A stretch of 64,000 bases of DNA, taken from the NCBI RefSeq assembly GCF_963924675.1, contig NC_089236.1, positions 31,643,319-31,707,318 of the forward strand. Direction: 5' to 3'. Source of the stretch: Phocoena phocoena (taxonomy: Eukaryota > Chordata > Mammalia > Artiodactyla > Phocoenidae). The notes below the pieces were generated by a model. That model was not told the DNA's origin. It was given only the letters and a program-made list of their open reading frames with translations, and searched no databases. Of this stretch, positions 22,757 to 34,932 are shown piece after piece; the stretch's first letter is position 1, and every line of letters starts with the position of its first letter. The position numbers and the translations under genes were made by a program.

Positions 22757-23959
22757 TTTTTAATGTTAATTTTTTCTAGCCTTGCCATAAAATATGAATT
22801 TTATTTTACAACATCAGCCTTTTGACATTGAAATTTTTAATCACTAGAGAAATTGACAACACTTTCTTTCATGTTGAATGAGGTTCAGTTAGCTCCTACT
22901 TGAATGTATTATGTCTCTGTTTTGTTTACAATACATATATAGCTTGTATTCATGATGCTTCATTGTTTAGGACAAATCCCATCTTTTTTTTCCCTTTCTT
23001 GCTATACATGAAAGAAGCAGTATATAAATTTCCTCCATGAATTTACCAATCAGATGTGTAAAAGAGAAGAAGAAGTTGTCCTTAAAATTTCTAGATGATT
23101 TTTATGAATAAATAGTCACCAAAGAGGAGAAATTATACTAATAAATGCAGTAAAATAAAAAAAACTACTCAGTTGTAGCTGACAACTATAGTGAATAAGT
23201 AAAGTTAAAATTATTGGAAATAAAACTGTTAATAGAAAACAAAAACTGCTCAGTTGTCCAAATCTGAAGTTTGGAACTTAGAGTAATAAATATAAAATAA
23301 ATAGATAAATAAAACTGCTTTATAAATAAAATATAAAATATTTTAATAAAATATATAAAATAAAATAAAAAATATAAAATAAATAGATAAATAAAACTGC
23401 TTTATAAATAAAACTCCAGGAGAATCATGGAGAATAATGAGAAAGAGGATGAGATATACAGACTTCCATCACATTATAATTTTGTAATTTAATTCACTAA
23501 ATTCTTCATCTCTAAAATGTGGGCAGTAATAAATTTGCTTTGTATAGTTTTGTTATGATTACATAGGATGGCATATAAGCATCTTTTAGAATAAAGCCTC
23601 AGGCATATCATAATACTCAGTAAATGTTAGTAGTATTAGTTGTTATTGTGATTTTATCATTGTAGGAGACCAGAATATGCTTCTGAAAATATGCCTCTTT
23701 GGCATAAGGATTGTTTTGATCTGAGTATTTTGAAAAACAGATACAGGATAAACTCTGGAAACAGTCTGTTACCCTTTTGTAAGGGAATTCTCCATTTTTA
23801 AGGGTATTTCTCTCACTCTACCAGGAACAGAAGGATGACTGTAAATCACAAGCAACTTCTTATCAATGGAGAAGGCACAGACTCAAGTCTGCAAAACAAA
23901 GTTCACACTTGTTTATTGAACTATTTCTAGTAATCATCCCATGACTTGCCTCCTCTGCA
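22757..23959. other. AT-rich stretch without a gene
   Basis: No coding region is seen. It includes an AT-rich direct duplication (23291-23413), a short MIR-like 3' end near 23565-23640, and from about 23660 to 23930 a segment (GGCATAAGGATTGTTTTGA) that resembles an old ERVL-type LTR, which I cannot assign with confidence. Confidence 0.45.
23291..23413 (+). repeat. AT-rich direct duplication, 82-bp spacing
   Basis: A ~41-bp segment containing ATAGATAAATAAAACTGC occurs at 23291-23331 and again at 23373-23413, separated by A/T-only sequence. Confidence 0.9.
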
Positions 23960-23960
23960 C

Positions 23961-23970
23961 TCTTCTATGT
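23961..23970 (+). repeat. Target-site duplication of SINE-2, left copy
   Basis: TCTTCTATGT, repeated at 24194-24203. Confidence 0.85.
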
Positions 23971-24193
23971 ATTTTTTTTGTTTTTGTTTTTGTTTTTTTC
24001 TGTGGTATGTGGGCCTCCCACTGCCGTGGCCTCTCCCGTTGCAGAGCACAGGCTCTGGATGCGCTGGCCCAGAGGCCATAGATCACAGGGTCAGCCGCTC
24101 CACGGCATGCGGGATCCTCCTGGACCGGGGCACGAACCCGCGTCCCCTGCATCGGCAGGCAGACCCTCAACCACTGCACCACCAGGGAAGCCC
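23971..24193 (-). mobile_element. SINE-2, CHR-type tRNA-derived SINE
   Basis: Minus-strand element with the GGGCTTCCCTGGTGGTGCAG start at the right, a GGTTCGTGCCCC B box near 24127-24138, and an A-rich tail seen as T runs at 23973-23999. It is flanked by a 10-bp duplication. It has lost more CpGs than SINE-1. Confidence 0.95.
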
Positions 24194-24203
24194 TCTTCTA
24201 TGT
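24194..24203 (+). repeat. Target-site duplication of SINE-2, right copy
   Basis: Copy of 23961-23970. Confidence 0.85.
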
Positions 24204-24290
24204 TTTAATTAAATATTGTATTTAAGCTCAAGTTCTAGCCACCTCTTTGAGTTTACTCATCCCTGTTTCTCCTGTGTGCGTGTTATTCTG

Positions 24291-24293
<3 letters not shown>

Positions 24294-24341
<48 letters not shown>

Positions 24342-24349
24342 TATATATG
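24294..24349 (+). repeat. (TA)n(CA)n(TA)n compound microsatellite
   Basis: A run of TA units, then six CA units, then TA again. Likely polymorphic in length. Confidence 0.97.
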
Positions 24350-27345
24350 ATATACATATTAACTAATTTCTGTTTTTTCTTATTAATCTATCTTTTGTAA
24401 CAGGGTCCTCAGCCAAGAACCTAAAAGAGTAGAAGGATAAGATTTTTTTCCTCTCCCTACATCATTATTTTATATAATGTCACTAATATTTATTGAGCTT
24501 CCACTATGTGAAAGTGATTATAATAAAAACTAATTTATGAATGTTCAGAGTGACAATCTATTTTAAAAGTTCAGGTTGAAATTTTAGAACCCAATTCTTC
24601 CCCCTCCACCATCTACACATCTCCAGTCTAACCACCTGAATGAAAAATTATACTCCTCAGCAATTTAAATTATGCCATTATTCCTTTGCTCAATTTTTAT
24701 CACAGATTTAAGCTCTTTAGTGCTAAGAAATCTGCAGACACAGAAGTTCATAATTTATGTATGTATTTGATAGCCTCATTCCTGACTTCCTAGCCTCAAA
24801 TCTAGGGTCTTAAACTGCCTACTTAGCTCTGTTAATGGATTTTAATCTTTCATATCAGAGAAGCCATTCAAATGTTCTTAAACATTATCATCTTGGCACT
24901 TTAATTGAAATATATCTTTACATTTCAAAAAATGGAACATAACAGTGAATAAAAGCAGCCCCTTATTCACACAATGTATGCTAATGTTGACCCAACTGCC
25001 CTTGGCTTTTCAGAGGACTCTTGTGATTTCCTGGAATTTCCTGAACTCAGCACTTTGATGAACATGGCTATTTTAACTTCGTTGTTCTCCCAATTGCAAA
25101 GCAGCTTTTGACATTTGGATTTTGTGTTCATCTGGTGGCAACTGCAATTAAAGATTTCCCACATCAATGAGCTAACTTTCTAAGGCCATTTCAAAGAGTG
25201 AATTCAATATTCAAATTGCATGATGCTTATTGATCTGTGTGCTACCATTTGTGTGACTGGAAAAGTACTCCTTAGAAATTTTCCTGACACTATTGATAAA
25301 AAATAGTGAACAGAACTAATTTTACTTAAGTATTCTGTATTCATATGATGAGAACATAGCTGAAGCCAGATAATTCATTGATTAGTATTGGACATATAGA
25401 GAGAAATAAGACAACTCTCAGGCTTGACGAACAGTGCTTAGTTTGAGAGAATGAGTATCTAAATGCATTTATAGATTACTGAAAGTGCAATTTAATTACT
25501 TCATAATCATTTTTAAAAGGTCTCCCAAGAAATTGCAGGTTCAGACAGCTTAGAAGTAGAAGTTTCCTCTTTAGCCCATGACCTCTAGTAGATTTAGGAA
25601 CACTTGACGCCCACCCTAGATTCACAGGCTACAAGTGAGGAATTCCTTTTGTAAGTCTTATGGACATTAAACACTGGGTTGTTATTCTGCTGCCACAAAC
25701 ATATTTTTACTAGATAGAAAAACAAGAAAAAAATTAAGTAAAACAAATCATACCAGAGCAATTTAGAGATGTTTGTTTCATTTACACTTGCCTTGAGATT
25801 ATAGCTACCCATAAAGATTGGATTGGAGAATTATTATAATTATCTGGATAAGTGTGCCATTAAAATTTCCTCTTTCCCAAAACATCTATTCACTTAGTTT
25901 CCAACCTTTTTAAATAGTTTGTTCATTGCATACAAAAAAAAAAAAAAAAAGCCAAAAGTCATTTAGTCATTTTGAGTTATTCAAAGGACAATTGAAAGGT
26001 TTAGCTTGACTAACATTCCTTCCTAGGTTTAGTGTTTTTAATTGGCCAAAGTAAATAACTTTTTAAATTAATTTTATACATATATTTATGTGAGGAAAAA
26101 GAATACATACTAATTATAATCACTTGGAAAGCAAAGGCTACTGGCATTTCAGGAATCCTTTTCCTTGAATGAGGAGATGAAATCAAGTACATATCCTCAG
26201 ATCCCATGATTTGAACTTAATGCAAATGTGCTGGGAAAAAAGCAGTAAAGATTTTCCTTATATTTAAGACAAATAGGAGGAAGTAAATATATAAAAGGAG
26301 GGAAAGACTTAGAGGTATACTCCTGCCACCTCATACTAGGCAGAAGCAAGAAAGAAGCTAATTTTTGGTGACCCTATCTTTTCTAGCTAATAAATTACAC
26401 AGTTGTTGAAGACACATCAACGGGCAGTGATCATTGCTGCTTTAATGTTGCTAAAATGTGGTACAACTATGTAATATAACATTAATGTAATTGATATAAT
26501 TAGGTCTTCATATGGTCTCATAATAGTGTAATTATTATTATCCCTATTTTATAGATGGAAATATTGAGTTATCAGAAGGTTCAGTGACTAACCTGGGCAG
26601 TCAGTGGCAGAAATAGTACTAGCAACAGATATTGTCACACCCAGTATATGACAATTCCATTGTACATATGTGGCAAACAGGCAAGTTGTATATATAGAAA
26701 AGAGACTACATAGAGAGAAGTAGGCAAACAAATATAAATAAAATACACAATTTTTAATGAAAATTTTTTTCTGTTTGTGTGTGTGTGCGTGTGTGCCTAC
26801 ACACATATGGGTGTGGAGAGAGTATAAATTAGAATAATAATTATGTGTCTTGTTCTGGAAACCCAGAGAGGAAAATCAAATCATCAGGACAATAAAATTA
26901 ACAGCAAAAGGAGTTGCTTCATAAGTTGAATGGTAATCGGCATGAAATAATGGATACAATTCTGTTTGATAATTGCATCTCTTCTATGAAAGGACTACCT
27001 TATCTAGGTGATAATAATGGATGTTTTTCAATGCATGGTTTGATTTTTCCTGATATGATTAAAAAACAAATAATGAAAGAAACAAATGTGAAGAAAACTT
27101 CATATCCAAGTAATTAATAAACTATCTATCAAAATAATATCAAAATATAATCATTTCTGTAAATATTTGGAATCATATATATGAATTTATACACATTTTA
27201 TTGAATATGAATATAGATATTATTTCTTAAGTCCTTCACTCTAATTCTTTTTATTACAACCGGATTTCTAATATCATCTTTCTAAAGAAAACAGGCTAGA
27301 AAAAAATTTTGTTTTCCTTCAGAAAATTTTCCAAAAATAACACGG
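24350..27345. other. Unique AT-rich DNA, no gene recognised
   Basis: No exon, RNA gene or recent transposon can be supported. A minus-strand MIR remnant lies at about 26527-26640. An A run sits at 25932-25949. Short open frames, such as 26914-27117, resemble no protein I know. Confidence 0.5.
26527..26640 (-). mobile_element. MIR SINE remnant
   Basis: ATTATTATCCCTATTTTATA followed by GATGGAAATATTGAG and GTCAGTGGCAGAAA match the order of the antisense MIR consensus core. It is an old mammal-wide SINE. Confidence 0.55.
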
Positions 27346-27349
27346 TTTG

Positions 27350-27425
27350 TTATTCATTTATTTAATAATATTTCCTGAGTGCTTACCACATGACCAGCAC
27401 TGTGTCAGGTCCCAGGAACATTAGG
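27350..27425 (-). mobile_element. L2 3'-end remnant
   Basis: ATTCATTTATTTAATAATAT then CTGAGTGCTTACCACATGAC and CAGCACTGTGTCAGGT are the antisense of the conserved L2 3' terminus. Confidence 0.65.
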
Positions 27426-27465
27426 AACTAGAACATACTGATGGTGACCTCAGCCTGCAGCAGCT

Positions 27466-28101
27466 TGAGGCAGGATTTCTGTTCCCAGCCAGATTGAAGT
27501 TAGGCCACAGCAGTGAGAGCACCAAATCCTAGCAACTAGACCACCAGGGACCAGTGGCCAGTGACAAGGCCCTGGCCCATCAGCTGTGCAGAAATGAATT
27601 TCCACATAGAGATGGAAAGTGTGAAGCAAGTAAAGTGTTTATTAGGAGGAAAAGTGGTACGTGTGGATAGACACATGAGCGGGCTCAGAGAGAGGCGCAC
27701 CCTCATGGTAGTTTGAATCATTTATATGGGGCATTTCTTCCAGGTTTCCTTTGGCCAATCATCTTGCTTTGCCTGGTTCTGAGTAGTATTTGGTTTATCT
27801 CAGGGTCTTCCCTTGTGTGTGTGCATCTCTTAGCCAAGATGAATTCTAGCGAAGAGGCCTACGGGTAGGTTGACATCGCTTACTAAGAGATGACGCCCCC
27901 TCTCTTTTTGACCTTCAAGGAGGCTTTCTGAGCACGTGTAGTTAGGAAGGTCTCTTTGACTTCGAGAATGAGGAATGTGTGGTCTTTTATCTCTTATCTG
28001 GGTGAAGCTTAGCTTCTCCTCCCTCCCGCTATTTTGGATTATCTGTCCACAGGGAATGAACTCCGGCTGTTCAGCCTGGGGCCCATCTATATCCTGCCTC
28101 A
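27466..28101 (-). mobile_element. Solo LTR of a class-I-like endogenous retrovirus
   Basis: A 636-bp LTR read on the minus strand. It starts TGAGGCAGGAT and ends ATCCTGCCTCA, an 11-bp inverted terminal repeat with TG...CA ends. It contains a CCAAT-like GATTGGCCAAAGG, a TATA box (CATATAAAT) near 27720, and an AATAAA polyadenylation signal near 27640 followed by the R/U5-like region. This U3-R-U5 order is that of gammaretrovirus-like (ERV1) LTRs. No internal retroviral sequence adjoins it, so it is a solo LTR. No clear target duplication is visible at its ends. Confidence 0.8.
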
Positions 28102-29865
28102 ATACCATACCCACCCAAAGTAGCTGAGTAGACAAGACAGACAGGCAAACTAAAGGTATCCCTGTAGTGTGATGCTTAGAATAACTGAGGGAGACACAGC
28201 ATGCAAAGGACAGAGATTAGAGAGACCCAGGGAGACTTCCCCAGGGGATGACATCTCAGTTTTTGATACCCCTGAACAAGCAGGATGTAGCCAAATAAAA
28301 TGGAGTGCGTAGGTGGTGAAGGGGGTGAGTATAGTATTTTAAGCTTCTACAAGATATTTTTAAGAGGCATATTCAAAAATATTGGGTGCAGAGTGGCTGA
28401 ATTGGGAGGGTCTGTAGGTAACATACTTTGGCTGGAACAAAAGGTATATAACAAATATGAAATGAGACAAAAATGCAATAGGCAGATCATAAAGAGACAT
28501 ATGTATTTTATTAAGGGAATTATTTATATGAGAGTGTTTGTATATGTAAGATTCTACTCAATACGTGCCTTTTTGCTCTAAAAAGATTTATGTCAGTTAA
28601 TTTGTACTTTGGATTTGATTTTGAAGCATCTTCTAAGATTATCAAAAACAAGAATCATGAAAGTCAAGAGAATCTCTTATTGGTGAGAAAAAATATTTCC
28701 CATTGCTCACCCTCATTACCTCCCTCACACCCCAAATGAGTGTTCCATAAAATTATCTTTTATCATGAAGGGTAGTTTTATCTTCATAAAAGATAACAAA
28801 TGTGTGTCATACAGAATACGGATTGATAATCTTTGTAATTTTATCTATGCTAATGTAACTACAAATGCTATTCATATTCCTTGTATGTCACAACAGAAAA
28901 TACATAATACAGGTAGAACACTAAAAGTATAGTTACAAGTAGTCCTATGCAACAAAACAGTTTACATTCTATTGTCGATGGAATGTTTCTAAGCTGTTTT
29001 CTTGAATAATGTGTGAGGTAAAGCATTTGACATGTTAATTATATATTGCTTTAAAAAATGTTTCCTACTATTTTACTTGGAATTGGTTGTGTTTTAATTC
29101 CTTTGATCCTCCCCCTGTTTTCTATTATAGAACCAGAAAAACAGCTTTTTAAAATATTCAAGAATATTCATTTAAAATATTCTACCTGCAAGAGAAGGTG
29201 TCTCATCAAGCTCCTCTCCCCTTGTTTCCAAAGCTCCACATCCTTTACTGCTTCCTCCCTAAGGCAGGAGTTATTACTAAGTGGAGTAGCCAATGCCCGA
29301 GATATTATTTGGGAACATGTTTTACTATTAATGCTTTAGAAGTCATAGGACAAGTGCAGTTTTCAGATTATAGTGTTCAGATTATATCTAGGCAAGTTTT
29401 CTATCCAGACAATGGTTCAGTGTTTTTGTTTATTATTTTTTAGGTTATTATTAGGAGTTTTAATAAGCTAGGAAAATGCTTACAATTTAATGTTAAGTTA
29501 AAAATGACAAAATTATATTTGCACGATGGTCACAACTATGTCAGAGAAAACAAGAATAGGGAAAAACATGGCAAAATTTGGTTATCTTTGGGTATTGAAG
29601 TTATGACTTACATTTCTATTTTTCTGTATTTTATTAATTGTTATTTATATAATAGTAACCCCATTATTTGGGGCATTTTACATATTTAATGGGTTTAATA
29701 TCTCAAAAATCCTATGAAATAGGGATATCAATATCCCTGCTCTGTAGAAGAGAAAACTGAGGAATGGTGTTCAAGTAAATGTCCCATCATCACAGAGATA
29801 TGAATAGTGGAGCCAGTATTTGAATCCAGCAATCTGGCTGCAGGGACCTTCCCATCATCACCCAT
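28102..29865. other. Unique AT-rich DNA with one MIR remnant
   Basis: No gene is recognised. A TTTTCTATTATAG followed by a short open frame at 29117-29130 resembles a splice acceptor, but no coding exon follows that I can identify. A MIR remnant occupies the end. Confidence 0.45.
29655..29860 (-). mobile_element. MIR SINE remnant
   Basis: GGGCATTTTACATATTTAAT, AGAAAACTGAGGAATG, CATCACAGAGATATGAATAG and TTTGAATCCAGCAATCTGGC follow the antisense MIR order. Confidence 0.65.
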
Positions 29866-29869
29866 TCTT

Positions 29870-30485
29870 TATTTTTTTTTTTATACATCTTTATTGGAGT
29901 ATAATTGCTTCACTATATTGTGTTAGTTTCTGCTGTACAACAAAGTGAATCAGCTATATGCACACAACATATACCTGTACCCCCTCACTCTTGAGCCCCC
30001 TCCCACCTTCCCTAACCCACCCCTCTAGGTGATCACCAAGCACCGAGAAGATTTCCCTGTGCTATGCAGCTGCTTCCAACCAGCTATCCATTTCACATTT
30101 GGTAGTGTATATATGTCAATGTTACTCTCTCACTACATCCCATCCTCCCTTTCCCCGCTGTGTCCTCAACTCCGTTCTCAACGTCTGCATCTTTATTCCT
30201 ACCCTACCACTAGGTTCATCAGTACCATTTTTCTAGATTCCATATATATGCATTAGCATACAGTATTTGTTTTTCTCTTTCTGACTTACTTCACTTTGTA
30301 TGACAGACTCAAGGTCCGTCTACCTCACTACAAATAACTCAATTTCATTCCTTTTTATGGCCGAGTAATATTTGATTGTATTTATGACACAAATCTTGTT
30401 TATCCATTCATCTCTTGATGGACATTTAGGTTGTTTCCATGTCCTGGCTATTGTGAATAGTGTTGCAATGAACATTCTGGTACCT
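29870..30485 (-). mobile_element. L1-D, 5'-truncated L1 (3'UTR and end of ORF2)
   Basis: Starts with a T run, then the antisense L1 3'UTR and the last part of ORF2 (antisense of the TMEYYSAIK and WKQPKCP region), and breaks off after TGCAATGAACATTCTGGTAC. It is about 0.6 kb of L1. A TC/T tract and about 45 bp separate it from L1-E. Confidence 0.88.
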
Positions 30486-30914
30486 GTCTCTCTCTCTTTT
30501 TTTTTTTTTTTTCTGTCCTTTTAATGTTTTGCATAGACCTTTTTTTTTAAACATCTTTATTGGAATATAATTGCTTTACAATGGTGTGTTAGTTTCTGCT
30601 GTATAACAAAGTGAATCAGCTGCACAGATACATATATTCCCATTTCTCCACCCTCTTGCATCTCCCTCCCACCCTCCTTATCCCACCCCTCTAGGTGGAC
30701 ACAAAGGATGGAGCTAATATCCCGTGCCATACAGCTGCTTCCCACTAGCTATCTATTTTACACTTGGTCGTGTATATATGTCCATGCCACTCTCTCACTT
30801 CGTCTCAGCTTACCCTTCCCCCTCCCCATGACCTCAAGTCCATTCTCTACGTCTGTGTAGTTATTCCTGTCCTTCCCCTAGGAGCGTCAGAACCTTTTTT
30901 TTTTTGTTGTTGTA

Positions 30915-33900
30915 TATTCCATATATATGTGTTAGTATACGGTATTTGTTTTTCTCTTTCTGACTTACTTTGCTTGGTATGACAGTCTCTAAGCCCATCC
31001 ACCTCACTACAAATTATTCAGTATCATTTTTTATAGCTGAGTAATATTCCATTGTATATATGTGCCACATCCTGTTTATTCATCTGTGACTGGAAACTTA
31101 GATTGCTTCCCTGTCCTGGCAATTGTAAACAGTGCTGCAATGAACATTGTGGTACATGACCCATTTTTAATTATGGTTTTCCCAGGGTATATGCCCAGTA
31201 GTGGGATTGTTGGGTAATATGGTAGTTCTATTTTTAGTCTTTTAAGGAACCTACATACTGTTCTCCATAGCGGCTGCATCAATTTACATTCCCACGAACA
31301 GGGCATGAGTGTTCCCTTTTCTCCACACCCTCTCCAGCATTTATTTTTCTAGATATTTTGATGATGGCCATTCTGACTGGTTTGAGGTGATATCTCATTG
31401 TAGTTTTTATTTGCCTTTCTCTAATGATTAGTGATGGTGAGCATCCTTTCATGTGTTTGTTGACCATTTGTATGTATTTTTTGGAGAAATGTCTATTTAA
31501 GTCCTCTGCCTATTTTTGGATTTTTTGTTTGCTTTTTTGTTATTGAGCTGCATGAGCTGCTTGTATATATTGGAGATTAATCCTTTGTCAGTTGCTTCAT
31601 TTGCAAATATTTTCTCCCATTCTGAGGGTTGTCTTTTGGTCTTGTTTATAGTTTTCTTTGCTGTGCAAAAGCTTTTATGTTTAATCAAGTAGTATTTGTT
31701 TATTTTTGTTTTTATTTCCATTTCTTTAGGAGGTGGGTCAAAAAGGATCTTGCTGTGATTTATGTTATAGAGTGTTCTGCATATGTTTTCCTCTAAGAGT
31801 TCTATAGTGTCTGGCCTTACATTAGGACTTTAATCCATTTTGAGTTTATTTTTGTGTATGGCATTAGGAAGTGTTCTAATTCCATTGTTTTACATGTAGC
31901 TGTCCAGTTTTCCCAGCACTACTTATTGAAGAGCCTGTCTGTTTTCCATTGTATATTCTTGCTTCCTTGATCAAAGATAAGGTGATCATATGTGCATGGG
32001 TTTATCTCTGGGCTTTCTATCCTGTTCCATTGGTCTATATTTCTGTTTTTGTGCCAGTACCACACTGTCTTGATTACTGTAGCGTTGTAGTATAGTTTGA
32101 AGTCAGGGAGCTTGATCCTCCAGCTCCATTTTTCTTTCTCAGGATTGCTTTGGCTATTCTGAGTCTTTGTGTTTCCATATAAATTGTAATTTTTTTGTTC
32201 TAGTTCTGTGAAAAATGCCATTGGTTATCTGATAGGGAATGTATTGAATTGGTAGATTGCTTTGTGTAGTAGAGTCATATTCACAATGTTGATTCTTCCA
32301 ATCCAAGAACATGATAAATCTCTCCATCTGTTTGTATCATTTTAAATTTATTTCATCAGTGTCTTACAGTTTTCTGCCTACAGGCCTTTTGCCTCCTTAG
32401 GTAGGTTTATTCCTAGGTATTTTATTCTTTTTGTTGCAATGGTAAATGGGAGTGTTTCCTTAGTTTCTCCTTCTGATTTTTCATTGTTAGTGTATAGGAA
32501 TGCAAGAGATTTCTGTGCATTACTTTTGTATATTGCTGCTCTACTAAATTTATTGATTAGCTCTAGTCGTTTTCTGGTAGCATCTTTTGGATTTTCTATG
32601 TATAGTATCAGGTCATCTGCAAAGTGATAGTTTTACTGCTTTTCCAATTTGGCATATTTTATTTCTTTTTCTTCTTTGATTGGTAGAGCTAAACTTCCAA
32701 AACTATGTGGAATAATAGTGGTGAGAGTAGGCAACCCTGTCTTGTTCCTGATCTTAGAGGAAATGCTTTCAGTTTTTCATCATTGAGAATGATGTTGGCT
32801 GTGGGTTTGTCATATGTGGCCTTTATTATGTTGAGGTAAGTTCCTTCTATGCCCACATTTTTTCTTGATGAGTCTGGCTAATGGTTTATCAATTTTGTTA
32901 CTCTTCTCAAAGAACCAACTTTTAGTTTTATTGATCTTTGCTATTGTTTCCTTCATTTCTTTTTCATTTATTTCTGATCCGATCTTTATGATATCTTCCT
33001 TCTGCTCACTTTGGGTTGTTTTTGCTCTGGTTTCTCTAACTGCTTTGGGTGTAACGTTAGCTTGTTTATTTGAGATTTTTCTTGTTTCTTGAGATAGCTT
33101 TGTATTACTATAAACTTCCCCCTTAGAACTGCCTTTGCTGCATCCCATAGGTTTTGGGTCATCGTGTTTTCATTGTCATTTGTTTCTACGTATTTTTTCT
33201 TTACTCTTTGATTTCTTCAGTGATCTCTTGGTTATTTAGTATCATGTTGTTTAGCCTGTATGTGCTTGTATTTTTTAGTTATTTTTCCTGTAATTGATAT
33301 CTAGTCTCATAGCATTGTAGTTGGAAGATGCTTGATATGATTTCAATTTTCTTAAATTTACCCAGGCTTAATTTGTGACCCCAGATGGGATCTATCCTGG
33401 AGAATGTTCTGTGTGCACTTGAGTAGAAAGTGTAATCAGTCATTTTTGGATGGAATGTCCTATAAATATCACTTAAGTCCATCTGGTCTAATATGTCATT
33501 TAAAGATTGTGTTGCCTTATTTATTTTCTGTTTGGATGATTTGTCTCTTGGTGTAAGTGGGGTGTTAAAATCCCCTACTATTATTGTGTTACTGCTGATT
33601 TCTCCTTTTATAGATGTTAACATTTGCCTTATGTATTGAGGTGCTCCTATGTTGTGTGCATAAATATTTACAATTGTTATATCTTCTTCTTGGAGTAATC
33701 CCTTTATCCTTAAGTATTTTCCTTCCTTGTCTCTTGTAAGAGTCTATTTTAAAGTCTATTTTGTCTGATATGAGAATTACTACTCCAGCTTTCTTTTGAT
33801 CTCCAGTGGCGTAGAATATATTTTTCCATCCCCTCACTTTCAGTCTGTGTGTGTTCCCAGGTCTGAAGTGGCTCTCTTGTAGAAAGCATATATATGGGTC

Positions 33901-33998
33901 TTATTTTTTATCCATTCAGCCTGTCTGTGTCTTTTGGTTGGAGCATTTAGTCCATTCACATTTAAGGTAATTATTGATATGTATATTCCTATCACCAT
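30915..33998 (-). pseudogene. L1-E ORF2, broken, reverse-transcriptase core partly deleted
   Basis: Minus-strand ATG at 33996-33998 (MVIGIYISIITLNVNG). The endonuclease is traceable through 33279-33837 (GWKNIFYATG, GDFNTPLTPRDKSSK). The sequence then runs to LARLIKKK and jumps directly to the GIEG region of the palm at about 32857. The [16 protein letters not shown] and AFDK motifs are absent. The RQGCPLSP region and the catalytic box near 32610 survive only in damaged form. The rest, to the C terminus near 30915, has many stops. It is non-functional. Confidence 0.88.
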
Positions 33999-34056
33999 TT
34001 TCTTAATTATTTTGGGTTTGTTTTTGTAGGTCTTTTCCTTCTCTTTTGTTTCCTGC

Positions 34057-34932
34057 CTAGAGAGGTTCATTTAACATTTGTTGTAAAGATGGTTTTGTGT
34101 TGCTGAATTCTCTTAGCTTTTTCTTGTCTGTAAAGCTTTTGATATCTCTGTTGACTATGAATAAGATCCTTGCTGGGTAGAATAATCATGGTTGAAGGTT
34201 TTTCCAGTTAATCATTTAAAATATGTCCTGCCACTCCCTTCTGGCTTGCAGAGTTTCTGCTGAAAATCAGCTGATAACTTTATGGGGATTCCCTTGTATG
34301 TTATTTGTGGCTTTTAATATTTTTTTCTTTTTATTTAATTTTTGATACTTTGATTAATATGTGTCCTGGCATGTTTCTCCTTGGTTTTATCCTGTATGGG
34401 ACTCTCTGCACTTCCTAGACTTCTCTGACTATTTTCTTTCCATTTTAGGGAAACTTTTCAACTCTAATCTCTTCAAATGTTTTCTCAAAACCTTTTTTTT
34501 TTCTTTTATTCTGCTGGGACCCCTATAATTTGACTGTTGTGTGTTTAATGTTGTCCCAGAAATCTGTGAGAGTGTCCTTATTTCTTTTCATTCTTTTTTC
34601 TTTATTTTACTGCATGCCAGTTTTTTCCACCATTCCATCTTCCAGGTCACTTATCTCTTCTTCTGTCTCAGTTATTCTGCTACCGATTCCTTCTAGACTA
34701 TTTTTAATTTCTGTTATTGTGTTGTTCATCATTGTTTGTTCTTTAGTTCTTCTAGGTCCTTGTTAAATGTTTCTTATATTGTCTCCATTCTATTTCTGAA
34801 ATTTTGGATCATCTTTACTCTCATTACTCTGAATTCTTTTTCTGGTAGACTACCTATCTCTGCTTCATTTGTTTGGTCTTGTAGGTTTTTACCTTGCTCC
34901 TTCATCTGCTGCATATTTCTCTGTCTTCTTAT
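34057..34932 (-). pseudogene. L1-E ORF1, start codon lost, broken
   Basis: The region matches L1 ORF1. The position of the family ATG (before AGAAGACAG) reads ATA at 34930-34932, so the normal start is lost. It ends at TAG 34057-34059. Several frameshifts occur in the coiled-coil part. Plus-strand open frames over it are shadows. Confidence 0.8.

Noticed and set aside
26914..27117. 67-codon open frame in unique sequence
   Set aside because: Too short, no recognisable motif and no splice or promoter context.
29058..29339. TTTTCTATTATAG followed by an open frame, resembling a splice acceptor and exon
   Set aside because: The peptide matches nothing recognisable, has no clear donor, and such acceptor-like strings are common by chance.
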